64,000 bases of DNA from NCBI RefSeq assembly GCF_032595875.1, contig NZ_CP132457.1, positions 744,001-808,000 on the forward strand, in the 5' to 3' direction. Shown here one piece after another: positions 9,289 to 18,305 of this stretch. The stretch's first letter is position 1. Each line of letters opens with the position of its first letter. This DNA is from Borreliella andersonii (lineage in GTDB: Bacteria > Spirochaetota > Spirochaetia > Borreliales > Borreliaceae). Both the position numbers and the translations under genes were made by a program. Under the pieces are notes generated by a model. That model saw only the letters and a list, made by a program, of their open reading frames with translations, made no database searches and was not told the origin of the DNA.

Positions 9289-10605
9289 ATGGTGTTTAGA
9301 AAAAATTATGATTATCTGGCTTTGATAAGCTTATTTATAGTTTCTTTTGTTGGTATAATGTTGATTTATTCTAGCGATTATAACATTAGTGGGTCTTTAA
9401 CTAAGAATGAATATATAAAACAAACCTTTTGGGTAATTATTGGATTTTTTCTAATTTTTGTAGTGGGCAAATATGATTTAAAATTTGTTTATAGCATGGT
9501 ATATCCTTTTTATTTTTTATTAATATTGGCTTTAATTTTTACTGCATTTTTTGGAATTACAGTAAATGGAGCAAGGTCTTGGATTGGTATATGGAAACTT
9601 GGAGGACAGCCTTCTGAATTTGGCAAAGTTATTATTATTTTGACTCTTTCAAAATTTTATACTGAAAAAAAGGGTTATAATGAATTTTTCACCTTTATTG
9701 CTGCATTTTTATTAATTTTTCCATCGGTAATTCTTATATTATTGCAACCCGATTTTGGTACAGCAATAGTATATTTAACCATTTTTATATTTATTTCTTT
9801 TTTTGCAGGAATAGATTTGCATTATGTTTTAGCATTTGCTTTAATAGGGTTTTTTTCTTTTGTTTTTGCAATTTTACCGGTTTGGTATGAATATAAGGTA
9901 AATATGGGTAATGTATTTTATCTTATTTTTTCAAATCCTTTTTATTTTAAAGTAATATTGGGAGTTCTGCTTTTAATACTTTTGATTTCTGTTTTAGGAT
10001 TTTTTATTTCTAAATATGGTTTGAGCATTAAAATAATTTATTTTTATGTATGTTTTGCAAGTTCTATTTTATTAGTTTCAATAGTGTTTTCAAAGGTTCT
10101 TTCAAAGTTAATGAAGACCTATCAGATTAAACGATTTTTGGTATTCTTAGATCCGGCTATTGACGCTAAGGGCGCTGGTTGGAATTTGAATCAGGTTAAA
10201 ATAGCAATTGGTTCTGGGGGGCTTTTAGGTAAAGGATTTTTAAAGGGGCCTTATACCCATGCTAATTATGTGCCATCTCAAAGTACTGATTTTATTTTTT
10301 CTATTCTTGCTGAAGAATTTGGGTTTTTGGGTGTTAGTACTATTTTAATATTATTTTTTATTCTTTTTTTTAAATTTTTGATAATAATGAATAAAAGTCA
10401 AGATAGATATATGGCCTTAGTACTATCTGGAATTTTAGGACTTTTATTTTTTCATACCTCTTTTAATGTTGGAATGTCTTTAGGAGTTCTTCCTATTACT
10501 GGGATTCCCTTTCCTTTTCTCTCTTATGGGGGTTCTTCTACTATTACATTTTTTTTAGCAATGTCTTTTTATTTCAATATTGAATCAATAGTTGCTATGG
10601 ATTGA
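9289..10605 (+). CDS. rodA: Peptidoglycan glycosyltransferase RodA (SEDS family)
   Basis: Polytopic membrane enzyme of 438 residues that polymerises lipid II into glycan strands with its PBP2 partner. An upstream in-frame codon at 9226 lies inside pbp2, and the protein logically begins at ATG 9289. About ten hydrophobic segments are visible. SEDS signatures include GGQPSEFGKVIII, QPDFGTAIVY, GGLLGKGFLKGP and, near the C-terminus, GIPFPFLSYGGSS. This is the last gene of the elongation operon; the next gene, thrS, follows after 164 bases with its own likely promoter. Confidence 0.95.
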   Translation: MVFRKNYDYLALISLFIVSFVGIMLIYSSDYNISGSLTKNEYIKQTFWVIIGFFLIFVVGKYDLKFVYSMVYPFYFLLILALIFTAFFGITVNGARSWIGIWKLGGQPSEFGKVIIILTLSKFYTEKKGYNEFFTFIAAFLLIFPSVILILLQPDFGTAIVYLTIFIFISFFAGIDLHYVLAFALIGFFSFVFAILPVWYEYKVNMGNVFYLIFSNPFYFKVILGVLLLILLISVLGFFISKYGLSIKIIYFYVCFASSILLVSIVFSKVLSKLMKTYQIKRFLVFLDPAIDAKGAGWNLNQVKIAIGSGGLLGKGFLKGPYTHANYVPSQSTDFIFSILAEEFGFLGVSTILILFFILFFKFLIIMNKSQDRYMALVLSGILGLLFFHTSFNVGMSLGVLPITGIPFPFLSYGGSSTITFFLAMSFYFNIESIVAMD

Positions 10606-10658
10606 GAATTTATTTTAAGGTTTTTTGTTTCTTGTCTCTATTTTTTTAGAATTTTTTT

Positions 10659-10686
10659 TTGTATATTTTAATTTAGTAATTATAAA
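10659..10686 (+). promoter_or_regulatory. Predicted sigma-70 promoter for thrS
   Basis: TTGTAT (10659-10664), a 16-base spacer and TATAAA (10681-10686) lie in the 164-base gap after rodA. This would give a leader of about 75 bases before the thrS GTG. I see no T-box or clear attenuator in that leader. Confidence 0.5.
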
Positions 10687-10769
10687 CATTTGAAGTATGT
10701 ATTTTTGGGTAAAAGTGATGAGTGTGAATTTTAATTTTTTAATAAAAGTCGAAAGGCTGGGTTATTGTT

Positions 10770-12515
10770 GTGAGCAAAGATTTAGATAAAGAAGATATTC
10801 TTTACAAAAAAAGGCACTCGATAGCTCATGTTATGGCAGAAGCTGTTCGTGATTTATTTCCAAATACCAAAATTGCAATAGGCCCTCCCATTAAAGATGG
10901 TTTTTATTATGATTTTGAATTTGAAAAGCAGATTACAGAAGATTCTCTTTTAGATATAGAAAATAGAATGAGAGAGATTTTAAAGACTGGGAGTTCTTTT
11001 GAAAAAGAGATAATCAGCGTAGAACAGGCTCTTGAAATTTTTAAAGATGAACCTTATAAGATTGATTTGATTAAAAATTTTGATTTACAAAATGAAGTTT
11101 CTATTTACAAGAGTCATAATTTTGTTGATCTTTGTAGGGGCCCTCATGTTGAGAATATGAATAAAATTGATCCAAAGGCATTTAAGCTTACTAGTATTGC
11201 TGGAGCTTATTGGCGGGGCAGTGAAAAAAATCCAATGCTTACCAGAATTTATGGAACTTTATGGAATAATGAAAAAGAGCTAAGATCTTATCTTAATTTG
11301 AAAGAGGAAATAAAAAAAAGAGATCATAGAAAGCTTGGGAAAGAACTTGATTTATTTTCTATTCATGAAGAGATTGGACCAGGACTTGTTTTTTTTCATC
11401 CCAATGGTGCTAAAATAAGGTCTTTAATAGAAGATTTTTGGAGAGAAGAGCACTCTAAGAATGGATATGATATTCTTTTTACTCCTCATGTTGGCAAATC
11501 TTGGCTTTGGCAAACTTCTGGTCATTTAGACTTTTATAAGGATAGTATGTTTGAAAAAATAGAAATGGATAAAAGTGATTATTATCTTAAACCCATGAAT
11601 TGTCCTTTTCATATTGCAATTTACAATACAGGTAAGCATTCTTATAGAGATTTGCCATTTAGATGGGCTGAACTTGGCACTGTGTATCGTTATGAAAAGA
11701 TAGGTGCTTTGCACGGCATGATGAGAGCTAGAGGGTTTACTCAGGATGATGCTCATATTATATGCACTCATTCACAAGTTTTAGATGAAATTAAGGAAGT
11801 TCTTAGGTTTGCTATTTATATGTGGAGTAAATTTGGTTTTAGCAATTTAAAGGCATATCTTTCTACAAAGCCCGATAAATCTGTTGGTGATGATTTTGAT
11901 TGGGAAATGTCTTTAAAAGTTCTTGAAGAGACTTTAAGCGATTTTGAAGTTCCTTATGAAATTGATAAAGGGGGAGGTGCTTTTTATGGGCCTAAAATTG
12001 ATCTTAAGATAGTTGACTCGCTTGAGAGAGAGTGGCAGATGAGTACAATTCAATTTGATTTTAATCTTCCTGAGAGATTTAATATGACTTATACGGCTGA
12101 GGATGGTAAAGAAAAAAGACCATTTATGATTCATCGAGCTTTGTTGGGATCTATTGAAAGATTTTTTGGAATTCTTGTAGAGCATTATGGTGGGGTGTTT
12201 CCTTTATGGCTATCTCCTATTCAAGTAGTAATCATTCCTGTTAACAATATTGTAGAAGATTATGCTATTAAGGTTTTTAATAAATTTAAGAATGAGGGGA
12301 TTAGAATAAAACTTGATAATAGTTCCTCAAGAATGAATGCTAAAATTAGAGAATATCAGTCTAAAAAAATACCTTATATGCTTATAATTGGCGAAAGAGA
12401 GTCAACAGAAGAGAGAGTATCTATTAGGACAAGAACAAATGAGCAAATAAATGGAATTAAACTTGATGAAGCTCTTAAATTTATTTTATTTAAAATAAGA
12501 GATAAGGAGATTTGA
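10770..12515 (+). CDS. thrS: Threonyl-tRNA synthetase lacking the N-terminal TGS domain
   Basis: Charges tRNA-Thr. Protein of 581 residues with a GTG start. It begins almost directly with the editing (SAD) domain: HSIAHVMAEA at about residue 17 and CRGPH near 124 supply the zinc-site His and Cys residues of that domain. The class II catalytic core follows, with the motif 2 region FRWAELGTVYRYE and the zinc-ligand region LKPMNCPFHIAIY. The C-terminal anticodon-binding domain includes WLSPIQVVIIPV. Usual bacterial enzymes are about 640 residues; the missing part is the roughly 60-residue TGS domain. No in-frame upstream start would restore it within the 164-base gap. Confidence 0.96.
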   Translation: MSKDLDKEDILYKKRHSIAHVMAEAVRDLFPNTKIAIGPPIKDGFYYDFEFEKQITEDSLLDIENRMREILKTGSSFEKEIISVEQALEIFKDEPYKIDLIKNFDLQNEVSIYKSHNFVDLCRGPHVENMNKIDPKAFKLTSIAGAYWRGSEKNPMLTRIYGTLWNNEKELRSYLNLKEEIKKRDHRKLGKELDLFSIHEEIGPGLVFFHPNGAKIRSLIEDFWREEHSKNGYDILFTPHVGKSWLWQTSGHLDFYKDSMFEKIEMDKSDYYLKPMNCPFHIAIYNTGKHSYRDLPFRWAELGTVYRYEKIGALHGMMRARGFTQDDAHIICTHSQVLDEIKEVLRFAIYMWSKFGFSNLKAYLSTKPDKSVGDDFDWEMSLKVLEETLSDFEVPYEIDKGGGAFYGPKIDLKIVDSLEREWQMSTIQFDFNLPERFNMTYTAEDGKEKRPFMIHRALLGSIERFFGILVEHYGGVFPLWLSPIQVVIIPVNNIVEDYAIKVFNKFKNEGIRIKLDNSSSRMNAKIREYQSKKIPYMLIIGERESTEERVSIRTRTNEQINGIKLDEALKFILFKIRDKEI

Positions 12516-12519
12516 TAAA

Positions 12520-13149
12520 TTGAATAATTTAATAAAGGTAATTACCCCTAATAAGATAACATTAGCTAGGATTGTACTTTCATTTATCATATTAATTTTA
12601 TTTTTTTTGGAAAATATATTTTTTTCGTATGTGTTTTTTGGAATTATTTGGTTTTTGATCATTTTTAATGAATTTACCGATTTTATTGATGGGTATCTTG
12701 CAAGAAAATATAGTCTTGTTAGCAATGTAGGTAAAATTTTAGATCCTTATGCAGATGTTTTGCAGCATTTAACATATTTTGTTTTTTTCTTTTATAAAGG
12801 CATAACCCCTTATTATTTTTTTGTAATATTTATTTATCGTGAAATTTCTATTGGGTTTGTTAGAAATTTATTTATTCAGTTTAATGTAGTTCAACAAGCA
12901 AATTTTTTGGGAAAATTAAAGTCACTTCTTTATGCTGTTTGCACTTTTGCAAGCCTTTTATTTTATACTTTAAATCAACTCAACTTTACAGAACCTGTTC
13001 AAAATTTCATTAGTTACATTTTAATTTTTGAATTTAAATTTTTATTTGTTGTTCAAATGACATATGCTTGTGCTGCTTTTTTTGCAATTTTATCATTTTT
13101 AGAATATGTGTTAATATTTTTGAATGTAAAAAAATATGAAAATAAATAA
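12520..13149 (+). CDS. pgsA: CDP-alcohol phosphatidyltransferase (phosphatidylglycerophosphate synthase type)
   Basis: Membrane enzyme of 209 residues with a TTG start 4 bases after thrS. It carries the full CDP-alcohol phosphotransferase signature, DGxxAR...G...D...D, seen as DFIDGYLARKY then GKILDPYADV (about residues 49-74). About five to six hydrophobic segments are present. The likely product is phosphatidylglycerophosphate from CDP-diacylglycerol and glycerol-3-phosphate, the route to phosphatidylglycerol, a main Borrelia phospholipid. Substrate choice (glycerol-P versus another alcohol) is inferred. The next gene starts inside its last codons. Confidence 0.88.
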   Translation: MNNLIKVITPNKITLARIVLSFIILILFFLENIFFSYVFFGIIWFLIIFNEFTDFIDGYLARKYSLVSNVGKILDPYADVLQHLTYFVFFFYKGITPYYFFVIFIYREISIGFVRNLFIQFNVVQQANFLGKLKSLLYAVCTFASLLFYTLNQLNFTEPVQNFISYILIFEFKFLFVVQMTYACAAFFAILSFLEYVLIFLNVKKYENK

Positions 13150-14581
13150 GACATTCATTTTGCTATTTTTATTTACAAGGCTTTCTTTTATTCAAGCTCA
13201 AGCAGATCAAATATTAACAGAAATTAGTCCCTTAAGTATTTTAAGTAAAAATGGGAAAGGAAGTGTTTATTTAAAAGTTAGTAAATCTTCTGATTATATT
13301 TTAAACTTAGATAAGAGTTCAAATTCTGATTTTGTTTTTAAAATTTATGATATTTCTAATAAGAAATATATAACTGATAAAGTAAAAAGAAGAGATTTTA
13401 AAATAAGATTAGATAAAAATTCTCTTTATGCAATAATATATGTTGGGACTAAAAATGAAAACATAAGGTTTTCGCTTACAGATTTAGATTTTTCAATTTT
13501 AAGTAGCGATTCTCTTAAAGCTAAAACATCTAAGATTGAAAAAGAAGATTTATTTTTTACTTTAAAAGATTTGCCTGTTTTAAATTTAACCACCAAACTT
13601 AAAAAGTATGTATTAAGGATTTATAAAAACAATATTTATATTGCTTATCAGCTAGAAAATAGCGACGACATTAAAGTTGCTGAATTTATTGAGGATGTTG
13701 GTTGGTTTAACCTTGATTCATCTGTTAATGGAAATATTACTAATATAGTTAATTTTGATTTTTCAATTAATTCGAAAGGAAATTTATATATTGCTTTTGT
13801 TACGAAATCAGGGGCTGATTTTGCTAGTGAGCTTATAGTTAAAAAATTTAATAGTAGAAAATGGATTGATATTAGTCCTGGTCACATGGAAAATTTTGGA
13901 TTTTTATTAAATATTAGCATTGATTTAAAAGATAGGCTGTACTTAGCATATTTAAGAGAAATTGGGAGTGAATATAAAATCAATTTAATTTCGAATATGG
14001 GCTACGGAAGTATTTGGACCGATGTAATACATGTGTATTTAAGTAAAGGTGATTCTAATGTTAATTCATCAAATATTGGACTAATATCTGAACCTTTTTT
14101 GGGTATTTTTTATAATTATAAGTCGAATAATGAGATTAAAACTGAGTTTATTGTAAACAATGAGAATGCTTGGACAAATGTAAATATTCCTTCTGTTTAT
14201 ATGGCTAATTTTATTAAAGGCTTTTTTGATTCTAATTTTAATCAAATAATTATGAGCTTTGTTTCTGAAAATAGACCTATTGTAAACATTTGTCCTTTAA
14301 AAAGTAATAGATGGATTAATATAAGTCCTAATGTTGAAATGAAAGGTTTAAGCTCTGATATTGGTTTTTATAAAAATAATTTGTTTTTAGCTTTTGAGGA
14401 CAATAATAATGTGAGATTAATTTATTTTAAAAATAAAAATTGGTACTTTTTAAACAAGTTGGAGAATTTTAAAAGCGATGTTAAAAATCCCCAGATTGGA
14501 ATTTATGGCAATCAGGGGCTTGTAATTTCTACTTTAAGCTCTAATTCCAATGAATTATTTTTTACCTTGGTTTGCCAATGA
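13136..14581 (+). CDS. Exported protein with propeller-like repeats, function unknown
   Basis: Protein of 481 residues beginning with a signal peptide (about residues 1-22, ending near QAQA). I do not recognise a named family. From about residue 165 onward a unit recurs roughly every 45-65 residues: a strand ending in a Trp turn (GWFNLD, KWIDISPG, AWTNVNIP, RWINISPN, NWYFLNK) followed by a strand such as GNLYIAFV, DRLYLAYL or NNLFLAFE. This looks like a beta-propeller of about five to seven blades. It overlaps pgsA by 14 bases and its 3' end overlaps the convergent cyaB gene by 27 bases. Likely periplasmic. Confidence 0.7.
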   Translation: MKINKTFILLFLFTRLSFIQAQADQILTEISPLSILSKNGKGSVYLKVSKSSDYILNLDKSSNSDFVFKIYDISNKKYITDKVKRRDFKIRLDKNSLYAIIYVGTKNENIRFSLTDLDFSILSSDSLKAKTSKIEKEDLFFTLKDLPVLNLTTKLKKYVLRIYKNNIYIAYQLENSDDIKVAEFIEDVGWFNLDSSVNGNITNIVNFDFSINSKGNLYIAFVTKSGADFASELIVKKFNSRKWIDISPGHMENFGFLLNISIDLKDRLYLAYLREIGSEYKINLISNMGYGSIWTDVIHVYLSKGDSNVNSSNIGLISEPFLGIFYNYKSNNEIKTEFIVNNENAWTNVNIPSVYMANFIKGFFDSNFNQIIMSFVSENRPIVNICPLKSNRWINISPNVEMKGLSSDIGFYKNNLFLAFEDNNNVRLIYFKNKNWYFLNKLENFKSDVKNPQIGIYGNQGLVISTLSSNSNELFFTLVCQ

Positions 14582-15088
14582 AAGTAATTCAGAGTAAGGT
14601 CTAGTTTCAAGGTTTTCTTTTAATCCAAATTGGTTGATTATGTTATCAATTTCTTTTTTTGCTAAGTCTATATCATTTTGATTGTTAATTATTTTTTCTA
14701 TTTCTAAAAAAAATCCAAGATTTTTTATTTCGTTTATTTCTACATTTAAATTATTAGTTTGATAAATTAAACTTTTTTTTATCTTTTTGTATAGCTTTTT
14801 AAATTTAAGTTCTTTTATAAGGATTAAAAAATTATTAATATTATCTATTTTGAATTCTATTTCTTTATTAATTTCTATAGTATTGTTGTTGTCTAATATT
14901 TTTTTTTTAAATGTAACAATTTTTTCTAGAGTGTTTAATTTTCTTATTCTTATAATTTTTCTTTGGTTTGAGTAATAGATATCAGTTTTTATTTCTTCTT
15001 TAATAAACTTAAATTTTTTATTTGCTAGCTTGATAATTCTTTTTAACTTTTTCAGAGGAATAAATGCTTTTGATTCTATTTCAAACAT
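14555..15088 (-). CDS. cyaB: CYTH-domain protein, CyaB-type (class IV) adenylate cyclase or triphosphatase
   Basis: Cytoplasmic protein of 177 residues. The N-terminal EIESKA matches the ExExK metal/substrate motif that defines the CYTH tunnel fold. Alternating Lys/Glu strands follow, for example TFKKKI, EINKEIEFKI and FLEIEKII, as expected for an eight-stranded tunnel. Class IV adenylate cyclases, thiamine-triphosphatases and inorganic triphosphatases share this fold. The Borrelia homologue (BB0723 in B31, from memory) is annotated as an adenylate cyclase. The sequence alone cannot decide between cyclase and triphosphatase. It is transcribed against its neighbour and divergent from ktrB. Confidence 0.82.
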   Translation of the reverse strand: MFEIESKAFIPLKKLKRIIKLANKKFKFIKEEIKTDIYYSNQRKIIRIRKLNTLEKIVTFKKKILDNNNTIEINKEIEFKIDNINNFLILIKELKFKKLYKKIKKSLIYQTNNLNVEINEIKNLGFFLEIEKIINNQNDIDLAKKEIDNIINQFGLKENLETRPYSELLSLANQGKK

Positions 15089-15175
15089 ATATTAAAAATA
15101 ATGTAATTATGATAATATTTCAATGTTAAAGTATTATGCTATATAAGATGAATTTTTAATAATTTAAGCAACTTT

Positions 15176-16507
15176 TTGTATGATATGTTGAAATTTGAAT
15201 TTAGCGACAGGTTTTTGCTTTTTAGTTATTTTGTTTTAATTATGTTTATAGGCTCTCTTTTGTTGATGCTGCCTATTTCTTGGGAAGGTGATGGCAAATT
15301 AGCATACATTGATGCTCTTTTTACCGCTGTTTCTGCTGTAAGTATTACAGGCCTTATAACGGTTAAAATGGAAGGTTTTTCTACTTTTGGATTTATTTTG
15401 ATAATGTTGCTAATCCAACTTGGGGGTCTTGGATTTATAAGTATTACTACTTTTTATTTGCTTATACCTAAAAAAAAAATGAATTTAACAGATGCAAGAA
15501 TAATAAAGCAATATTCTCTTTCAAATATAGAATATAATCCTATTAGAATTTTAAAAAGCATATTGTTTGTAACTTTTTCAATTGAAATGATAGGTTTAAT
15601 ATTAATACTTATTTTTTTTAAGTTTAGGGGAGCTAATATTTCATTTTTAGAGGCTTTATTTACGACAATTTCTGCTTTTTGCAATGCAGGTTTTTCCATG
15701 CATTCTGAGAGTATTTATGCATGGCGAGATGTTCCTGAAGCTATAGTTGTGGTTTCTATTTTAATAATTTGTGGTGGGCTAGGGTTTATGGTCTATAGAG
15801 ATGTAAAGAATACTATTAAGAACAAAAAAAAATTATCGCTTCATGCTAAAATAGTTTTTTCTTTAAGTTTTTTGTTAATTGTAATTGGTGCAATTTTATT
15901 TTTTTTTACAGAAATGCATAAATTAAAAGCTGGTTATTCAATGAGTACTTTAATATTTAATTCAATTTTTTATTCGATTAGTACCAGAACAGCTGGCTTT
16001 AATTATCTTGATAATTCTTTAATAAGTGGAAGAACTCAAATAATTTCTCTGCCATTCATGTTTATTGGTGGTGCACCCGGATCAACTGCAGGGGGGATTA
16101 AAATTACAACATTTTTTTTAATTGTATTAGCTGTTGTTAAAAATCAAAACGGCAATGGATATATTATTGGGTCTTACAAGGTTTCAATAGATAGTATAAG
16201 ATTTGCACTTTTATTTTTTGCAAGAGCTATTTTTATTTTAAGTTTTTCCTTTTTTATGCTTCTTTTTTTCGAGGGGGGATCTGGCAATTGGAAAGTTATT
16301 GATTTGACTTATGAAGTATTTTCTGCTTTTGGAACGGTTGGTCTTTCAGTTGGAGTAACTCAGGATTTGTCATTTTGGGGGAAAGTTATTATAATTTTTA
16401 CTATGTTTGCGGGGCGAATAGGGCTTTTTTCAATGGCTGTTTTTGTTTCAAGGAAGTCACGTTTTGAAGAATTTACAAGACCAAGGCAAGATATTTTGGT
16501 TGGTTGA
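15176..16507 (+). CDS. ktrB: K+ uptake channel subunit, KtrB/TrkH/NtpJ family
   Basis: Polytopic inner-membrane protein of 443 residues with repeated M1-P-M2 units that form the cation pore. Filter-type loops are visible: AVSAVSITGLITV (about residue 50), TISAFCNAGFSMHS (near 165), STRTAGFNYLD (near 280) and SAFGTVGLSVGVT (near 385), each with the conserved central glycine. The length fits KtrB better than the longer TrkH. The start may be TTG 15176 or ATG 15185; no strong ribosome site separates them. Its stop overlaps the start region of ktrA, its regulatory partner. Confidence 0.92.
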   Translation: MYDMLKFEFSDRFLLFSYFVLIMFIGSLLLMLPISWEGDGKLAYIDALFTAVSAVSITGLITVKMEGFSTFGFILIMLLIQLGGLGFISITTFYLLIPKKKMNLTDARIIKQYSLSNIEYNPIRILKSILFVTFSIEMIGLILILIFFKFRGANISFLEALFTTISAFCNAGFSMHSESIYAWRDVPEAIVVVSILIICGGLGFMVYRDVKNTIKNKKKLSLHAKIVFSLSFLLIVIGAILFFFTEMHKLKAGYSMSTLIFNSIFYSISTRTAGFNYLDNSLISGRTQIISLPFMFIGGAPGSTAGGIKITTFFLIVLAVVKNQNGNGYIIGSYKVSIDSIRFALLFFARAIFILSFSFFMLLFFEGGSGNWKVIDLTYEVFSAFGTVGLSVGVTQDLSFWGKVIIIFTMFAGRIGLFSMAVFVSRKSRFEEFTRPRQDILVG

Positions 16508-17295
16508 AGCATATGAAAACATTTGTGATTATTGGACTTAGTAATTTAGGAATTCACCTACTTGAAGATTTAAGCAAGCTTGATTGTCAAATTATTATTA
16601 TAGATACATCTAAAGAGCTTATTGAAGAATATGATGTGATATCTACAGAAAGCTTTGTTGTTGAGCAATTCACTAAAAATGCTTTGAAAAGAATAATTCC
16701 AGTAGATACAGACGCTGTTGTTATTGATTTTGATGATGATCTTGGCAAAAGTGCTCTTGTTACTCACTATTGCAATCTTTTGGGTTTGAAAGAAATATGC
16801 GTTAAGACAGAAAATAGGGATGATGCTGAAATATTAAAAACTCTTGGCGCAACAAAAATTATATTTCCAAGTAAAGATGCTGCAAGAAGATTAACTCCGT
16901 TATTAGTTTCTCCGAATCTTTCAACTTACAATATTATTGGGTATGATATTATTGTCGCTGAAACTGTTATTCCCAAAGAATATGTTGGCAAAACTCTTTT
17001 TGAAGCCGATCTTAGAAGAGAATGTGGGATTACAGTTATTGCTGTTAGAAATTTAAGTAATTCTAGGTATGAATTTGTTGATGGCGATTATTTTTTTTTA
17101 AAAGATGATAAAATTGTAATTTGCGGTAAACCAGATAGTATTGAGAATTTTACAAACAATAAAGATTTAATTAAAGATTTAATTTCAAGCTCTAAAGAGG
17201 ATGAAAATTTAAATAAAACTGCTGAGAAGAAATCGAGATTTGTAAAGATTTTTAATTTTATGAAAATTTTTCAAAAAGATCGTAAGGATAATTAG
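16504..17295 (+). CDS. ktrA: K+ channel regulatory subunit with RCK domains, KtrA/TrkA family
   Basis: Cytoplasmic ring-forming subunit of 263 residues that gates KtrB through nucleotide binding. The N-terminal Rossmann motif appears as VIIGLSNLGIHLLEDL, with the acidic end of strand 2 at IIIIDTSKE. A C-terminal TrkA_C domain lies at about residues 135-225 (ETVIPKEYVGKTLFEADLR). A Lys/Glu-rich tail follows. The start is TTG 16504 (overlapping the ktrB stop) or ATG 16513, 9 bases later. It forms an operon with ktrB and probably with the MinD-like gene 8 bases downstream. Confidence 0.92.
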   Translation: MKHMKTFVIIGLSNLGIHLLEDLSKLDCQIIIIDTSKELIEEYDVISTESFVVEQFTKNALKRIIPVDTDAVVIDFDDDLGKSALVTHYCNLLGLKEICVKTENRDDAEILKTLGATKIIFPSKDAARRLTPLLVSPNLSTYNIIGYDIIVAETVIPKEYVGKTLFEADLRRECGITVIAVRNLSNSRYEFVDGDYFFLKDDKIVICGKPDSIENFTNNKDLIKDLISSSKEDENLNKTAEKKSRFVKIFNFMKIFQKDRKDN

Positions 17296-17303
17296 GATTA
17301 AAA

Positions 17304-18275
17304 ATGACTAAAATTATTCCTGTAGCAAGTGGCAAAGGTGGTGTTGGAAAAACATCTTTTGTTGCAAATGTTGGTTATAAGCTTTCTAGTTTAGGTAAAA
17401 CTGTAATACTTGTTGACCTTGATCTTGGTGGCTCTAACCTACATACGTGTTTGGGAGTTAAAAATAAGGGCGTGGGTATTGGTTCTTTTATTAACAAAAA
17501 GAATAAAAGTTTTTCAGATTTAGTATGCAAAACATCTTATGATAAGCTTTATCTTATTCCGGGTGATGCTCTTTATACAGGAACAGCTAATCTTCCTTTC
17601 TCTATTAAGAAAAAGATTATAGAATCTATTCAAAAAGATCTTATTGCTGATTTTATTTTTTTAGATTTGGGATCTGGAACTTCTTATAATACAATAGATT
17701 TTTATTTGGCATCTTATAGTGGTGTAATTGTTACAATACCAGAAACCCCTTCTATACTTAATGCTTATTCTTTTTTAAAGAATGCTCTTTATCGTCTTTT
17801 ATATTTAGGATTTCCACAAAAAAGCCCTGAGCGGGATTATATTGGTAATTTTTTTAAAGATAAAATTGAAGGAACAAGCCTTGGATTTAAAGATTTGGTT
17901 GTTGGGATTGAACTTATTTCTTTGAGTTCTTCTTTGAAAGTTAAAAGGATGATGAATAATTTTTATCCCAGAGTGGTGTTAAATAGAATAGAAACTAGTG
18001 AAGAGATTGCTATGTGTGAAAATTTGATTAATGTTGTTAAGAATAATATTAATATACCAATAGAGTTTATAGGCTTTGTGCCTTTTGCAAAAAGCTTCAG
18101 AGAGGCTATTAATAATAGAGTGCCATTTATTGATTTTGAGAAAAGTTCAAAGTTGAATAGATATTTTGAATTCATAGCCGGTAATTTAATTAAATCTCCT
18201 ATTGAAGGGTCTCCTTATATTTACGATGATATATACGATATGATTAAAGATCAAAGTCGATTTATTAGAAAATAA
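17304..18275 (+). CDS. MinD/ParA/FlhG-family ATPase
   Basis: Deviant Walker ATPase of 323 residues. The Walker A motif ASGKGGVGKTSF is at about residues 8-19 with the signature lysine (GKGG). The A' region VDLDLGGSNLHT lies near 39-50 and a Walker B-like FIFLDLGSGTS near 115-125. The family acts on membranes or at cell poles to position division sites, flagella or chromosomes. No MinC or MinE gene is adjacent, and I see no clear amphipathic MinD membrane-targeting helix at the C-terminus, which ends in a charged tail. An FlhG-like role in flagellar number is possible but not shown. Confidence 0.85.
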   Translation: MTKIIPVASGKGGVGKTSFVANVGYKLSSLGKTVILVDLDLGGSNLHTCLGVKNKGVGIGSFINKKNKSFSDLVCKTSYDKLYLIPGDALYTGTANLPFSIKKKIIESIQKDLIADFIFLDLGSGTSYNTIDFYLASYSGVIVTIPETPSILNAYSFLKNALYRLLYLGFPQKSPERDYIGNFFKDKIEGTSLGFKDLVVGIELISLSSSLKVKRMMNNFYPRVVLNRIETSEEIAMCENLINVVKNNINIPIEFIGFVPFAKSFREAINNRVPFIDFEKSSKLNRYFEFIAGNLIKSPIEGSPYIYDDIYDMIKDQSRFIRK

Positions 18276-18305
18276 TTAGGATATAATTTAATAAAGGAGT
18301 ATTTA

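Noticed and set aside
10606-10769. Possible T-box riboswitch before thrS
   Set aside because: The leader is only about 75 bases from the predicted promoter, with no T-box sequence or terminator/antiterminator pair.
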